From: Aureimonas sp. Leaf324
GTDB lineage: Bacteria > Pseudomonadota > Alphaproteobacteria > Rhizobiales > Rhizobiaceae
Assembly (NCBI RefSeq): GCF_001423245.1
Contig: NZ_LMOH01000001.1
Span: 216,563-280,562 of the forward strand
Direction of reading: 5' to 3'
DNA length: 64,000 nucleotides
Positions 1-9,471 of this stretch are shown in pieces. Each line of letters begins with the position of its first letter. The first letter of the stretch is position 1. Made by a program: the position numbers and the translations under genes. The notes under the pieces are model-generated. The model saw only the letters and a list, made by a program, of their open reading frames with translations. It had not been told where the DNA came from and did no database searches.

Positions 1-2
1 TG

Positions 3-62
3 ATCCTCGGCATGTTCCTCCTGCACCTGCGGAGGCGTGGCCGGGTGGCGTCCGAGGGTTGA
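3..62 (+). CDS. C-terminal end of an upstream gene (partial)
   Basis: The frame is open from the left edge to a TGA at 60-62. The tail reads ILGMFLLHLRRRGRVASEG: a short hydrophobic stretch followed by arginines, as at the cytoplasmic end of a membrane protein. Only about 19 residues are visible, so no family can be named and it may be chance. The TGA lies 48 bases before the ispH start, compatible with either read-through or a separate unit. Confidence 0.3.
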   Translation: MLGMFLLHLRRRGRVASEG

Positions 63-110
63 CAGGACGGGGCCCGATCCCTTCATTCGCGCCGAACAGA
101 CCCGGAGACG

Positions 111-1142
111 ATGTTGACTGCGATCGAGGACAAGCCGCCTCTCACGATCCGCCTGTGCGAGCCGCGCGGCTTCTGCGCCGGTGTCGACCGGGCGATTCAG
201 ATCGTCGTCCTGGCACTGAAGCGCTACGGCGCGCCGGTCTACGTTCGGCATGAGATCGTTCACAACAAGTACGTCGTCGACGGGCTGCGCCAGATGGGGG
301 CCGTCTTCGTCAAGGAACTCGACGCCATTCCCGACGACGGTCAGCCGGTCGTCTTCTCCGCGCACGGGGTTCCGAAGTCGGTGCCCGCCGAGGCCGAACG
401 CCGCGAACTTCTCTATCTCGATGCCACCTGTCCGCTGGTCTCCAAGGTCCACAAGCAGGCGATGCGCCACATGCGGCTCGGACGACAGGTGCTGCTGATC
501 GGTCACCGCGGCCACCCGGAGGTCGTCGGCACGATGGGCCAGCTTCCCGACGGTGCGGTGACGCTGATCGAGACCGAGGAGGACGTCGCGGCCTACGCTC
601 CCGCCGATCCCGCCGCGCTCGGCTTCGTCACACAGACGACGCTTTCCGTCGAGGATACGGCCGGCATCATCGAAGCCTTGCAGAGCAAATTTCCCGAGAT
701 GCAGGCGCCTTCGTCGGAATCGATCTGCTATGCCACGACCAACCGACAGGATGCGGTGAAGGCGTCCGCCGCCGGAGCCGACCTATTCCTTATCGTCGGG
801 GCGCCGAATTCCTCGAATTCGCGCCGTCTGGTGGAAGTCGCCGAACGGGCCGGGGCGAAGCGCGCACTGCTGGTGCAGGGTAAGAAGGACGTTCCCGTCG
901 AGACGATCGCGCCGGGCTCGATCATCGGCATGTCGGCCGGCGCGTCGGCGCCGGAAGTGCTGACCGATGAGATCATCGCCGCCCTTCGCGATCGGTTCGA
1001 CGTGCGGATCGAACTGGTGCAGACCGCAGTCGAAAACGAGAACTTCCCCGTCATGCGCTCGTTGCGGGACGTTCCATTGACGGCCGCCGACATGGCGTTC
1101 GTCAATGGCGACCGTCCGTTGCCCGCCGTCCGGCAGGTCTGA
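111..1142 (+). CDS. ispH: 4-hydroxy-3-methylbut-2-enyl diphosphate reductase IspH (LytB)
   Basis: Last enzyme of the non-mevalonate (MEP) isoprenoid pathway: reductively dehydrates HMBPP to IPP and DMAPP in the cytoplasm using a [4Fe-4S] cluster. The 343 aa length is normal for the family. The three cluster cysteines are visible: C22 in [12 protein letters not shown]107 in DATCPLV and C206 in [10 protein letters not shown]. The first ATG (111) fits the usual short lead before the PRGFCAGV strand. It is followed one base later by thrB and then rnhA, a common operon in this order. ispH is essential where the MEP pathway is the only isoprenoid route. Confidence 0.97.
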   Translation: MLTAIEDKPPLTIRLCEPRGFCAGVDRAIQIVVLALKRYGAPVYVRHEIVHNKYVVDGLRQMGAVFVKELDAIPDDGQPVVFSAHGVPKSVPAEAERRELLYLDATCPLVSKVHKQAMRHMRLGRQVLLIGHRGHPEVVGTMGQLPDGAVTLIETEEDVAAYAPADPAALGFVTQTTLSVEDTAGIIEALQSKFPEMQAPSSESICYATTNRQDAVKASAAGADLFLIVGAPNSSNSRRLVEVAERAGAKRALLVQGKKDVPVETIAPGSIIGMSAGASAPEVLTDEIIAALRDRFDVRIELVQTAVENENFPVMRSLRDVPLTAADMAFVNGDRPLPAVRQV

Positions 1143-1143
1143 C

Positions 1144-2127
1144 ATGGCCGTCTATACCGAAGTCGCCGAGGGCGATCTCGCCGCCTTCCTGTCGCGTTAC
1201 GACGTGGGCCGGCTCCTCAGCTACAAGGGTATCGCCGAGGGGGTCGAGAACTCCAACTTCCTCGTGCGCACCGAGGGCGGCACCTACATCCTGACGCTTT
1301 ACGAGAAGCGCGTCGATCGCAACGATCTGCCGTTCTTCATCGGGCTGCTACAGCATCTGGCCGCTTGCGGCTTGTCCTGCCCCCTGCCTGTCGAGCCACG
1401 CGACGGCGGAACACTCGGGGAACTCGCAGGCCGCCCCGCCGCACTCTTCACGTTCCTCGAAGGCATGTGGACGCGGCGGCCGACCGCCGAGCATTGCCGC
1501 GATGTCGGACGGGCCCTGGCCGACCTCCATGCGAAATCGGCGGACTTCGCGCTGCATCGCCCGAACGCCTTGTCGGTGTCGGGCTGGCGTCCGCTGTTCG
1601 AGGGATGCGGCGAGGGGGCCGATCGGGTCGCCGATGGCCTGCGTGAGGAAATCGCAATGGAACTCGCCGATCTCGAGGCGAGATGGCCGTCGAACCTGCC
1701 GCGCGGTGTGATCCATGCCGATCTCTTTCCGGACAACGTGTTCTTCCTGTCCGGAGAGCTCTCGGGCCTGATCGACTTCTACTTCGCCTGCAACGATATC
1801 CTCGCCTACGACCTCGCCATCTGCCTCTGCGCCTGGTGTTTCGAGGTCGACGGCGCGTTCAACGTGACGAAGGGTCGGGCGATGATCGAGGGCTATGACG
1901 CGGTGCGTCCGCTCACCAATGAGGAGCTCGACGCTCTTCCGCTTCTGGCTCGCGGCGCGGCCCTCCGCTTCCTGCTCACTCGCCTGTATGATTGGATCCA
2001 CATCCCCGACACGTCCTTCGTCACCAAGAAGGATCCGCGCGAGTATCTCCGCAAGAACCGGTTTCATCGGGGCGTTTCGTCGGTCGCGGACTACGGTTTC
2101 GCCGCGAAGGAGCCACGGCATGAGTGA
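1144..2127 (+). CDS. thrB: Homoserine kinase ThrB (APH/choline-kinase fold type)
   Basis: Phosphorylates L-homoserine to O-phosphohomoserine, the substrate of ThrC (encoded at 9.5 kb). At 327 aa it belongs to the alphaproteobacterial type with an aminoglycoside-phosphotransferase fold, not the GHMP-kinase type of E. coli. The Brenner motif is clear: H191-A-D193 ... N198 (HADLFPDN), with the metal Asp at 211 (GLIDFY). The start at 1144 gives the typical MAVYTEV N-terminus and lies one base after the ispH stop; an in-frame alternative at 1105 overlaps ispH and is less likely. Its last 8 bases overlap rnhA, so the three genes are probably cotranscribed. Confidence 0.95.
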   Translation: MAVYTEVAEGDLAAFLSRYDVGRLLSYKGIAEGVENSNFLVRTEGGTYILTLYEKRVDRNDLPFFIGLLQHLAACGLSCPLPVEPRDGGTLGELAGRPAALFTFLEGMWTRRPTAEHCRDVGRALADLHAKSADFALHRPNALSVSGWRPLFEGCGEGADRVADGLREEIAMELADLEARWPSNLPRGVIHADLFPDNVFFLSGELSGLIDFYFACNDILAYDLAICLCAWCFEVDGAFNVTKGRAMIEGYDAVRPLTNEELDALPLLARGAALRFLLTRLYDWIHIPDTSFVTKKDPREYLRKNRFHRGVSSVADYGFAAKEPRHE

Positions 2128-2587
2128 GACGACGCGCGTCGACATCTTCACGGACGGTGCCTGCTCCGGCAATCCGGGGCCTGGCGGCTGGGGCGCCATC
2201 CTCCGCTTCGGCGACACCGAGAGGGAGTTGTCCGGCGGTGAGCAGCTGACCACCAACAACCGGATGGAGCTTCTGGCTGCCATCGAGGGGCTCGGTGCGC
2301 TGAAACGGCCGTGCTCGGTGCACCTTCATTCCGACTCGCAGTATCTGCGCGACGGCATCACCAAGTGGATCCACGGCTGGAAGCGGAACGGCTGGCGCAC
2401 GGCCGACAAGAAGCCGGTCAAGAACGCCGAGCTCTGGCAGCGCCTCGACACGGAGCGCGAGCGTCACGAAGTGACGTTCCACTGGGTTCGCGGGCACGCG
2501 GGGCACGCCGAGAACGAGCGGGCCGACGCGCTCGCGCGCGCCGGCATGGAGCCGTTCAAGAAGGCTCGGCGGTCGGCCGCCGGCTGA
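2120..2587 (+). CDS. rnhA: Ribonuclease HI
   Basis: Cleaves the RNA strand of RNA-DNA hybrids (Okazaki primers, R-loops). At 155 aa it has the E. coli RNase HI size. The catalytic carboxylates are present: D12 ([11 protein letters not shown]), E50 (NRMELLAAI), D72 (HSDSQY) and D136 (NERADALAR), with the assisting histidine H126 in HWVRGHAG. The basic-protrusion segment ([15 protein letters not shown]) is retained. The ATG at 2120 overlaps the thrB stop, so translation is probably coupled. It converges on the peroxiredoxin gene with three bases between the stop codons. Confidence 0.97.
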   Translation: MSETTRVDIFTDGACSGNPGPGGWGAILRFGDTERELSGGEQLTTNNRMELLAAIEGLGALKRPCSVHLHSDSQYLRDGITKWIHGWKRNGWRTADKKPVKNAELWQRLDTERERHEVTFHWVRGHAGHAENERADALARAGMEPFKKARRSAAG

Positions 2588-2590
2588 CGG

Positions 2591-3076
2591 TCAGATCTGC
2601 GCCAGAAGAGTCTCGGCCGACGACGTGTCGGCCTGACCTGGCCCCGGCTCGATGTTCAGCTGCCGCACGACGCCGTCTTCGACGAGCATGGCATAGCGCC
2701 TCGAGCGCATGCCGAGGCCGCCGGCCGAAAGATCCGCATCGAGACCGACGGCCTTGGCGAACTCGCCATTTCCGTCCGACAGGAAGAGGATGCGGTCGCC
2801 CGCCTCGGTGGCCTTCTTCCAGGCCTTCATCACATGCACGTCGTTGACCGCGGTGACGGCGATCGTATCGACGCCCTTGGCCCGCAGCGCGTCGTTGTGC
2901 TCGAGGAAGCCGGGAAGGTGGTTCATCGTACAAGTCGGCGTGAAGGCGCCGGGAACCGCGAAGAGCACGACACGCTTGCCGGAGAAGACGTCCGCCGTCG
3001 TCGTCGTGGTTGGACCGTCCTCGCCCGGAACGCGGAACGAGACGTCCGGAAGGCGGTCGCCGATGGATATCGTCAT
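2591..3076 (-). CDS. Peroxiredoxin, Prx5-like
   Basis: Thiol peroxidase that reduces hydrogen peroxide and organic hydroperoxides. The 161 aa protein carries the Prx5 signature PGAFTPTC with the peroxidatic cysteine at C49. No second cysteine in a 2-Cys arrangement is visible, so a 1-Cys or glutaredoxin/glutathione-recycled mechanism is likely (inference from the family). It lies 43 bases downstream of the DsbD-N-like gene on the same strand, making a two-gene redox unit. Confidence 0.93.
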   Translation of the reverse strand: MTISIGDRLPDVSFRVPGEDGPTTTTTADVFSGKRVVLFAVPGAFTPTCTMNHLPGFLEHNDALRAKGVDTIAVTAVNDVHVMKAWKKATEAGDRILFLSDGNGEFAKAVGLDADLSAGGLGMRSRRYAMLVEDGVVRQLNIEPGPGQADTSSAETLLAQI

Positions 3077-3119
3077 GCGGATTTACTCTCCGGGGTCGAC
3101 CGATAAAGCGCGCGGCGAC

Positions 3120-3962
3120 TTACCGCGGCGCGATCGGCACTGCGCGGGATAGTTGGGCGCGCTCGTTCTGCGTCAACAGGATGTCGGCGGAAACCGGACG
3201 CTTGTCGCCGGTTGGCCGCGAAAGGACGGGGAATACGATGCTTTTCGTCTGGCCGTCTTCCGGAAGGGAGGGGGCACCGAACGACCAGCCGTCGCCAGCC
3301 GAGACGAAGCCATCCGTCAGAGGGCCCGCGATGGGCGGCACCAGATCGACGATCAGAGCGGCCTCGTCTGCGTCCCAACGCGCCCCCGACGCCTTCAGCG
3401 GACCCGACGTGTCCGGCGCTGCCGCCTCGGCGCGCGCTACGAGAGCCCGATCCGACAGGCCGGGCTTCGGACCCGCCGCCAGTTCGGCCTGAACGGGAAC
3501 ACAGAGTTCACGGCAAACGCCAAGGACGGCGTTCAGCTGCAGCACCGGCACCTGACCGCTGGCCTGGGCCGCAATGGGCAGCTCCACCGTCTGCACGTAG
3601 CCGATGCTCTGCGCCTCCCCCTCGCTGAAACGGCTCGGCACCGGGAAAGCGAACCGCACGTTATCGACGTCACTGCTCTTCGACGTGTCGAACTGCGGGG
3701 CAAGGCCGACCGGGCCCGGCGCGATCCAGTAGGTCTTCCAGCCCGGATCGAGCTCGATCGAGAGCGCTCCGCGGATCTTGCCGCCTGCATCGGGCGGAAG
3801 CGCGACGAGATGGAGGGCGACGCCCTCCTGCCGATACCGCTCGGTTTCGCGCGCAAGGGCGGGGCCGGACGCGAGCGACAGGGCGAGAAGCGCGCTGGTC
3901 ACCATCATCGCAAGACGGCCAAGACCTTCGGTCGGGGCGCAGGTGCAAAACCGCCGGGACAT
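3120..3962 (-). CDS. Exported DsbD alpha-domain-like protein (DsbC/DsbD_N family)
   Basis: Predicted periplasmic protein of 280 aa. A long basic n-region is followed by a hydrophobic signal segment at about 20-36 (ending GPALA). The mature part has the immunoglobulin-like features of the DsbD N-terminal domain family (DPGWKTYWIAPGPVGLAPQF) and a C150-x3-C154 pair in GVCRELCVP, like the alpha-domain cysteines that exchange disulfides. The transmembrane and thioredoxin-like domains of full DsbD are absent, so it probably relays electrons to another periplasmic thiol protein (inference). The start at 3962 is supported by a strong ribosome site, GGGAGGA about 8 bases upstream; internal ATGs at 3908 and 3905 lack one. 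It diverges from the YqgE gene with 15 bases between starts. Confidence 0.82.
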   Translation of the reverse strand: MSRRFCTCAPTEGLGRLAMMVTSALLALSLASGPALARETERYRQEGVALHLVALPPDAGGKIRGALSIELDPGWKTYWIAPGPVGLAPQFDTSKSSDVDNVRFAFPVPSRFSEGEAQSIGYVQTVELPIAAQASGQVPVLQLNAVLGVCRELCVPVQAELAAGPKPGLSDRALVARAEAAAPDTSGPLKASGARWDADEAALIVDLVPPIAGPLTDGFVSAGDGWSFGAPSLPEDGQTKSIVFPVLSRPTGDKRPVSADILLTQNERAQLSRAVPIAPR

Positions 3963-3977
3963 GTCTATCTTCCTCCC

Positions 3978-4589
3978 ATGGACCTGGAAAACATGCGTAG
4001 CCGATCGACCGACGAGACGCCTTCCCTGGAGGGCCACTTCCTGATTGCGATGCCGGGCATGCACGATGAGCGCTTCGCCCGCAGCGTGGTCTATGTCTGC
4101 GCGCATTCGCCCAACGGGGCGATGGGGTTCATCATCAACAAGGCGCAGCCTCTCAGTTTCCCGACCCTTCTGACGCAGCTCGAGATCGTCGATAGCCCCG
4201 ACGATATCCGGTTGCCGCAGAAGGGACGGGAAGTGTCGGTCTGCAACGGGGGGCCGGTGGAACAGGGGCGCGGCTTCGTTCTCCATTCGGACGACTACGA
4301 TTCCGAATCGACCGTGGAAGTCGACGACGGCATTTCTCTGACGCCGACGCTCGACATCCTGAAAGCCATTTCCCGGGGCGAGGGACCGTCGAGCGCGATC
4401 ATGGTGCTCGGCTATGCCGGCTGGAGCGCGGGGCAGCTCGAGTCGGAGATCGCGGCCAACGGCTGGCTGACCTGCACTGCCGACCTCGACATCGTCTTCG
4501 CCAACGAACTCGACGCCAAGTATTCGCGGGCGCTGGCGATCCTCGGCGTCGATCCGGCCTTTCTCGCCGCCGAAGCCGGTCACGCCTGA
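3978..4589 (+). CDS. YqgE/AlgH family protein (UPF0301)
   Basis: Small cytoplasmic protein of 203 aa in the conserved YqgE/AlgH family, whose biochemical role is unresolved; AlgH was named for an effect on alginate gene expression in Pseudomonas. Family hallmarks: LEGHFLIAMPGM near the start, GAMGFIINKAQP around residue 48, and LGYAGWSAGQLESEI near 150. The ATG at 3978 gives the usual MDLxNM lead; ATG 3993 is a weaker alternative. No good ribosome site precedes it because this short gap carries the ribosome site of the divergent gene. It converges on the GGDEF-EAL gene with about 20 bases between. Confidence 0.92.
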   Translation: MDLENMRSRSTDETPSLEGHFLIAMPGMHDERFARSVVYVCAHSPNGAMGFIINKAQPLSFPTLLTQLEIVDSPDDIRLPQKGREVSVCNGGPVEQGRGFVLHSDDYDSESTVEVDDGISLTPTLDILKAISRGEGPSSAIMVLGYAGWSAGQLESEIAANGWLTCTADLDIVFANELDAKYSRALAILGVDPAFLAAEAGHA

Positions 4590-4608
4590 TATTTCCTGGC
4601 GCGGGGCG

Positions 4609-7500
4609 TCAGGCCGAGCCGCGCCGGCTTCCGCGCTCCTGCAAGCGGCGCCGCGCTTCCTCGGCCGAGAGCGGCTGACCGTACATGAAGCTCTGTGCGT
4701 ACTCGCAGTTCAGCTTGCGGAGCTGCGCCGCGTCGGTGTCGTTGTCGACACCCTCGGCGACCACGGCCAGCCCCAGTTCGTGCGCCATGGTGACGATCGA
4801 GTGGACGAGGATCGAGCGCTGCGGCACTTGCTCGCCGCGCAGGAACGACTGGTCGATCTTCAATGTGTCGAACGGGAACCGCATCAGATACGACAGCGAC
4901 GAATAGCCGGTCCCGAAATCGTCCAGCGACAGTCCGACGCCCATCTCCTTCAGCCGCTCCAGAAGCTTGGCCGAGCGTTCCGGATTGTCCATCACGAGCG
5001 ACTCGGTCAGCTCCAGCTTCAGCGTCTCGGGCGCGAGATGATACCGCTTCAGGATCTGGCGTACGTCGTTCAGAAGGTCCTGACGGATCAGCTGACGGCT
5101 GGAGATGTTGACCGAGCAGAACAGCTTGGACTGCCCCGGCAGCCGCTGCCAGTCGGCCAGCCGGCGCGCCGCCTCGTCGAGCGCGAACTGGCCGAGCTGG
5201 ACGATCAGGCCCGTGCTCTCGGCCAGCGGAATGAACTCCGTCGGCGAGACGAAGCCGCGCTTGGCGTGGTTCCAGCGCATCAACGCCTCGAAGCCGGCGA
5301 TCTCGCCGGTCGACAGCCTGATGATGGGCTGGAAGGCCAGCGACAGCTCGTTGCGGCCGAAGGCTCGGCGCAGATCGGATTCCAGCTCGACCCGGCCGGA
5401 GCTGTGCGTCTTGTACGCCGAACGGAAGGGCTCGATGCGGTCGCCCCCGAGGCGCTTCGCCTGATACATCGCGAGTTCCGCCTCCCGCAGAACCTCGTCG
5501 GCACCGGCGCCCTCGGTCCAGCCGGTGAGGCCGATCGAGGCGGTCAGGATGATGTCCTGGTTGGCGAAGGTGATCGGCGCGCGCACGGCGTCCCGCAGCG
5601 TCTCGGCGAAGGCCCCGACGGCCGCGACGTCGCTCTCCGACATGAGAATGACGCCGAACTGGTCGCTCGACAGTCGCGCCAGCGAGTCCTGCGGCTTGAG
5701 GACGCGCTTCAGGCGGCGTCCGACGGTGAGGAGGATCGTATCGCCGGTCGCGATGCCGAACTCGTCGTTGACCTGCTTGAAGCGGTCGATATCGACCATG
5801 AAGAGGGTGGGGCGGACATCGGGGCGCGTTGCCGCGAGGCAGGAGATCGAGTCGAGCCGGTCGATGAAAAGTTCGCGGTTCGGAAGGCCCGTGAGCTGGT
5901 CGTGCAGCGCGTCGTGGAGGAGGCGTTCCTCCGCCTTCTTGCGCTCGGTCACGTCCTTCAGCGTACCGACGCAGCGCACGACCTCGCCGTTGCTGCCGAG
6001 AACGGGACGCGCCTGCAAGCTCATCCAGTGGTAGTGGCCGTTGTCGTCGCGCACCCGGAAGTCCTGCGCGATCCGGCCACGCCGGTGCTCGAGGATCGTG
6101 TCGAGCGTGATCTTGAAGCGGTCGCGGTCGTCGGGGTGAAGGATCGGCAGCCAGTCGCGCGCGGGGCCATTCATGGCCGCGACCGGCATGCCGTCGAGAC
6201 CTTCGGTGTCGCAACCGGCGAAGATGCGGTCGCGGGCGACGTCCCAGTCCCAAATCGCGTCGCCCGTGCCGGCCAGCGCCAGCGAGCGCCGCTCCATGTC
6301 GGACAGAAGGCCGCCGGCGAACGAGCCGCCCGCGAAGGCGTGCTGCATCACGGTAAAACCGATCAGGAGGACGATCAGGACGAGGCCGCCGCCGAGCGCC
6401 GGCTGGATGATGTCGTTGTCGATGCGACCCGTGACCGTCAGCCATCCGGCGGCGATCCAGACGACAATCAGAAGCCATGTCGGGATCAGCATGATCGCGC
6501 GGTCGTAGCGCATCGCCGAAAGATAAAGGATCAGCAGTAGGCCGAATCCGGCCGTCGCCGTCATCGACATGCGCGCGATGCCGGCCGCCATCGGCGGATC
6601 GAACGCCGCGAGAACACCGAGCGCCCCCAGCCCGACCAGCCAGAGCGCGGTGAAGGCGGAAAGGATGCCGTGCCAGCGGTTGAGGTTGAGGTAGGCGTAG
6701 AGGAAGACGACCAGCGTGAAGGCGAGGGCGACCTCGGTGCCAGCGCGCCATATGCGCTCCTGACCCGGGACGATCGGCACCAGCTTCTGCCAGAAGTCGA
6801 AGTCGATGCAGATATAGGCGAGCACCGCCCATGCGAGCGCCGCGGTCGCCGGGAACATCGGCGATCCCTTGACCACGAAGAGGATGGTCAGGAACACGGC
6901 GAGGAGACCCGCGATCCCGAGGACGATGCCGCGATACAAGGTGAACGCGTTCACCGTGTCCTTATAAGCATTCGGCTCCCACAACCGGATTTCCGGCAGC
7001 CGGTCGGACGAAAGCTCCGTCACGAACGTGATGATGGCGCCCGGATCGAGCGTCACCAGGAAGACGTCGGCCTCGGGGCTATCCTGGCGGTCGAGCGCGA
7101 AGCCCTCGGACGGCGTGATCGCGGCGATGCGCTGCGAGCCGAGGTCGGGCCAGAGGAAGCCGGAACTCGCGAGGCGGAAATGGGGGGCGACGACGATCCG
7201 GTCGATCTGCTCGTCCGTGTTGTTGGACAGTGCGAAGACGGCCCAGTCGCCCGACGGATTGGCGGCGGTCGATTCGACCTCGATGCGGCGCACGATGCCG
7301 TCCGCGCCGGGCACCGTCGAGACCTGGAAATTGCGACCCCGATCGCGAAAGATCTCGACCGCCGGCTTGAGATCGATCGCGATGTCCTCGCGGCCGATCG
7401 ACACGGGAGACAAGGCATGGCTCGGCCCTGCGGCCAGACATGCGATCAGCAGCGTCAGGAAGCACAGGATTTGGCGGGCGAGGCGGTTGGGTTGCGGCAT
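4609..7500 (-). CDS. Membrane sensor with PAS, degenerate GGDEF and EAL domains (c-di-GMP phosphodiesterase)
   Basis: Predicted inner-membrane c-di-GMP enzyme of 963 aa. Order: signal peptide (1-29), periplasmic domain (30-185), seven hydrophobic segments (about 187-390, a 7TMR-DISM-like layout), PAS-like domain (about 403-520), GGDEF domain (about 530-695), EAL domain (about 708-955). The GGDEF active-site motif reads SSDQF (611-615), so cyclase activity is probably lost. The EAL side looks intact: EAL at 738-740 in GFEALMRW, VNIS, LELTES, LDDFGTG, LKID and VAEGVD. It should therefore degrade c-di-GMP, perhaps allosterically controlled by the GGDEF domain. The start at 7500 puts the signal peptide first. 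It is the last gene of the thrC cluster, 40 bases after the acetyltransferase. Confidence 0.93.
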   Translation of the reverse strand: MPQPNRLARQILCFLTLLIACLAAGPSHALSPVSIGREDIAIDLKPAVEIFRDRGRNFQVSTVPGADGIVRRIEVESTAANPSGDWAVFALSNNTDEQIDRIVVAPHFRLASSGFLWPDLGSQRIAAITPSEGFALDRQDSPEADVFLVTLDPGAIITFVTELSSDRLPEIRLWEPNAYKDTVNAFTLYRGIVLGIAGLLAVFLTILFVVKGSPMFPATAALAWAVLAYICIDFDFWQKLVPIVPGQERIWRAGTEVALAFTLVVFLYAYLNLNRWHGILSAFTALWLVGLGALGVLAAFDPPMAAGIARMSMTATAGFGLLLILYLSAMRYDRAIMLIPTWLLIVVWIAAGWLTVTGRIDNDIIQPALGGGLVLIVLLIGFTVMQHAFAGGSFAGGLLSDMERRSLALAGTGDAIWDWDVARDRIFAGCDTEGLDGMPVAAMNGPARDWLPILHPDDRDRFKITLDTILEHRRGRIAQDFRVRDDNGHYHWMSLQARPVLGSNGEVVRCVGTLKDVTERKKAEERLLHDALHDQLTGLPNRELFIDRLDSISCLAATRPDVRPTLFMVDIDRFKQVNDEFGIATGDTILLTVGRRLKRVLKPQDSLARLSSDQFGVILMSESDVAAVGAFAETLRDAVRAPITFANQDIILTASIGLTGWTEGAGADEVLREAELAMYQAKRLGGDRIEPFRSAYKTHSSGRVELESDLRRAFGRNELSLAFQPIIRLSTGEIAGFEALMRWNHAKRGFVSPTEFIPLAESTGLIVQLGQFALDEAARRLADWQRLPGQSKLFCSVNISSRQLIRQDLLNDVRQILKRYHLAPETLKLELTESLVMDNPERSAKLLERLKEMGVGLSLDDFGTGYSSLSYLMRFPFDTLKIDQSFLRGEQVPQRSILVHSIVTMAHELGLAVVAEGVDNDTDAAQLRKLNCEYAQSFMYGQPLSAEEARRRLQERGSRRGSA

Positions 7501-7540
7501 CGAGCGCGAGTGGGCCTTTGTTCGCAAAAGCGAGGGGTCG

Positions 7541-8149
7541 TCAGGATGCCGACGGCATGGCGCGGCCCGGCGCCCGGTCGTCGGACAGAATCGAGTAGAG
7601 CAGGTGATCCTCCCAGACACCGGCGATTTTGAGATACTGGCGCAAGTGTCCCTCGCGGCGGAAGCCGGATTTTTCGAGAAGCCGGATCGATGCCGCGTTC
7701 CGGGGGAGGCAGGCCGCCTCCAGCCGATGAAGGCGCAGGACGTCGAAGGCGAACTCCATGACCGCTTCGACCGCCTGGGACATGATGCCCCGACCGGCGA
7801 ACGGCTGCCCCATCCAGTAACCGAGCGTTCCGGTCTGCGCGACGCCGCGTTGGATACGTCCGAGCGTCAGGCCTCCCATCAGCACGGCTCCCTCGCGATC
7901 GAACACGAAGTAGGTGTAGCTGGTTCGCTGCCGCGCATCCAGTCGATAGCGACGCAGCCGCAACCTGTAGGAACTGCGGTCGAGCTCGTCCGCGGTCCAA
8001 CTCGGCTCCCAGGGCGTCAGGAACCCGCGGCTGCGTTCGCGCAAGGTCCGCCATGCCTCGTAATCGGTGGCGCGCGGCAGACGCAGAAGGACGTCCGGCC
8101 CGGTCAGCACCGGCTGAGCCGCCGGCTGGACCCAGTCGAAGAAGGCCAT
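7541..8149 (-). CDS. GNAT N-acetyltransferase, RimJ/RimL type
   Basis: 202 aa acetyltransferase of the RimJ/RimL group, which acetylate N-terminal amines of ribosomal proteins or small substrates from acetyl-CoA. The acetyl-CoA binding loop is seen as WMGQPFAGRGIMSQAV (about 122-137), followed by LHRLEAACLPRNAASIRLLEKSGFR, the standard Asn/Ser-rich second half. The ribosomal substrate is inferred only from family membership. It starts 14 bases after the M16 peptidase stop and sits mid-operon between the peptidase and the EAL protein. Confidence 0.92.
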   Translation of the reverse strand: MAFFDWVQPAAQPVLTGPDVLLRLPRATDYEAWRTLRERSRGFLTPWEPSWTADELDRSSYRLRLRRYRLDARQRTSYTYFVFDREGAVLMGGLTLGRIQRGVAQTGTLGYWMGQPFAGRGIMSQAVEAVMEFAFDVLRLHRLEAACLPRNAASIRLLEKSGFRREGHLRQYLKIAGVWEDHLLYSILSDDRAPGRAMPSAS

Positions 8150-8163
8150 GGCGGAGCGTTCGC

Positions 8164-9471
8164 CTAGATCGTGACGAGTTTGCGGACCGGCGGGGAGGCG
8201 GAACTCACGGCGACGCCCTGCGCGATCTCGCCGATATCGGGAAGGCGCGAGATCGGGCCGATCGCGGCGAGCGTCGGCGTCGTGCCGAGGAACGTGCGAG
8301 CCGCCAGATCCGTCAGGCGCGGCGCATCGATCGCGGCCAGTCGCTCGAGGAGTTCGGCATTTTCCAGGACCGCGCCCTTGAACATCAGCTGACGCGCGAT
8401 CTGCCCGGCACGGGAGGCGGGGCTTTCCTGGCTCATCAGGAGGCTGGAGCGCATCTGCGCCCGGGCGCGGTTCACTTCTTTCTCGGTGATGCCCTCGGTG
8501 GCACGCACCAGTTCGGAGACGATGACCGGCGCGAGCTCGGCCATCTCCTCCTCGCCCGTCGCGGCATGAACGCCGAAGATACCGGTGTCGGAGAAGCTCC
8601 AGTGAAACGCCGAGATCGCATAGCAGAGGCCGCGCGTCTCGCGGATCTCCTGGAACAGGCGGGACGACATGCCCCCGCCCAGGATGATCGAGAGCACCTG
8701 CGCGGCATAAAAGTCGCGCTGGTAGTAGGGGCGTCCGGGAAAGCCGAGCACCATTTGCGCGTCGGCGAGATCGCGTTCCTCGCGGAAGTCGCCGCCAGTG
8801 TAGACGGCGGGCTCGCGGCTATGTGTCCCCTTGATCGAGGACGCCGACGATCCGAACGCCGCCTCGACGCGTCGCACCACGTCGTCGTGCGACACGGCGC
8901 CGGCGGCCGATACCACCATCTGGTCGGGCGAGTAGTGGCGCTGCAGGTAGCCGCGGATTTCCGCCGGTGTGAAGCCGCTGACGCTCTCGCGCGTGCCGAG
9001 GATCGGGCGACCGAGGATCTGGTCGGCGTAGGCGGCGCTCTGGAAATGGTCGAAGACGATGTCGTCCGGCGTGTCCTCGGCCGCGCCGATTTCCTGCAGG
9101 ATGACGTGCTGCTCGCGGGCGAGTTCGTCCTCGTCGAAACGCGAGTCGAGAAGGATGTCGGTGAGAATGTCGATCGCGAGCGGCACGTCGTTCTTCATGA
9201 CGCGCGCATAGTAGGCGGTGGTTTCGACGCTCGTCGAAGCGTTCAGCTCACCGCCGACATCCTCGATCTCCTCGGCGATCTGCCGGGCGCTGCGCCGGCT
9301 CGTGCCTTTGAAGGCCATGTGCTCGAGAAGATGGGCGATGCCGTGCTCGCCCTCGGCCTCGTCACGCGCCCCGGCCTTGACCCAGACGCCGAGCGCCGCG
9401 CTTTCCAGCGTCGGCATGGTTTCGGTGGCGATCGTCAGCCCGTTGGAAAGACGCGTGATCTCGACGCTCAT
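8164..9471 (-). CDS. M16 family zinc metallopeptidase (processing-peptidase-like)
   Basis: 435 aa insulinase-type peptidase resembling the mitochondrial processing peptidase beta subunit. The inverted zinc motif H47-L-L-E50-H51 is intact and the third ligand E127 (QEIG) lies 76 residues on, as in active M16B enzymes. The partner-domain motif GGGMSSRLFQEIRETRGLCY (about 256-275) is also conserved. No signal peptide is visible. The substrate is unknown. Its ATG overlaps the thrC stop (ATGA), so it is probably translationally coupled to threonine synthase, an order common in Hyphomicrobiales. Confidence 0.94.
   Translation of the reverse strand: MSVEITRLSNGLTIATETMPTLESAALGVWVKAGARDEAEGEHGIAHLLEHMAFKGTSRRSARQIAEEIEDVGGELNASTSVETTAYYARVMKNDVPLAIDILTDILLDSRFDEDELAREQHVILQEIGAAEDTPDDIVFDHFQSAAYADQILGRPILGTRESVSGFTPAEIRGYLQRHYSPDQMVVSAAGAVSHDDVVRRVEAAFGSSASSIKGTHSREPAVYTGGDFREERDLADAQMVLGFPGRPYYQRDFYAAQVLSIILGGGMSSRLFQEIRETRGLCYAISAFHWSFSDTGIFGVHAATGEEEMAELAPVIVSELVRATEGITEKEVNRARAQMRSSLLMSQESPASRAGQIARQLMFKGAVLENAELLERLAAIDAPRLTDLAARTFLGTTPTLAAIGPISRLPDIGEIAQGVAVSSASPPVRKLVTI

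Noticed and set aside
3905-3908. Internal ATG pair as start of the DsbD-N-like gene
   Set aside because: It would shorten the signal n-region nicely but has no ribosome site, whereas 3962 has GGGAGGA at the right distance.
4780-6540. A 586-codon open frame on the plus strand inside the GGDEF-EAL gene
   Set aside because: It is antisense to a gene with full domain matches. Its protein is Arg/Glu/Asp-rich without any recognisable motif, a usual by-product of high GC3 coding sequence.
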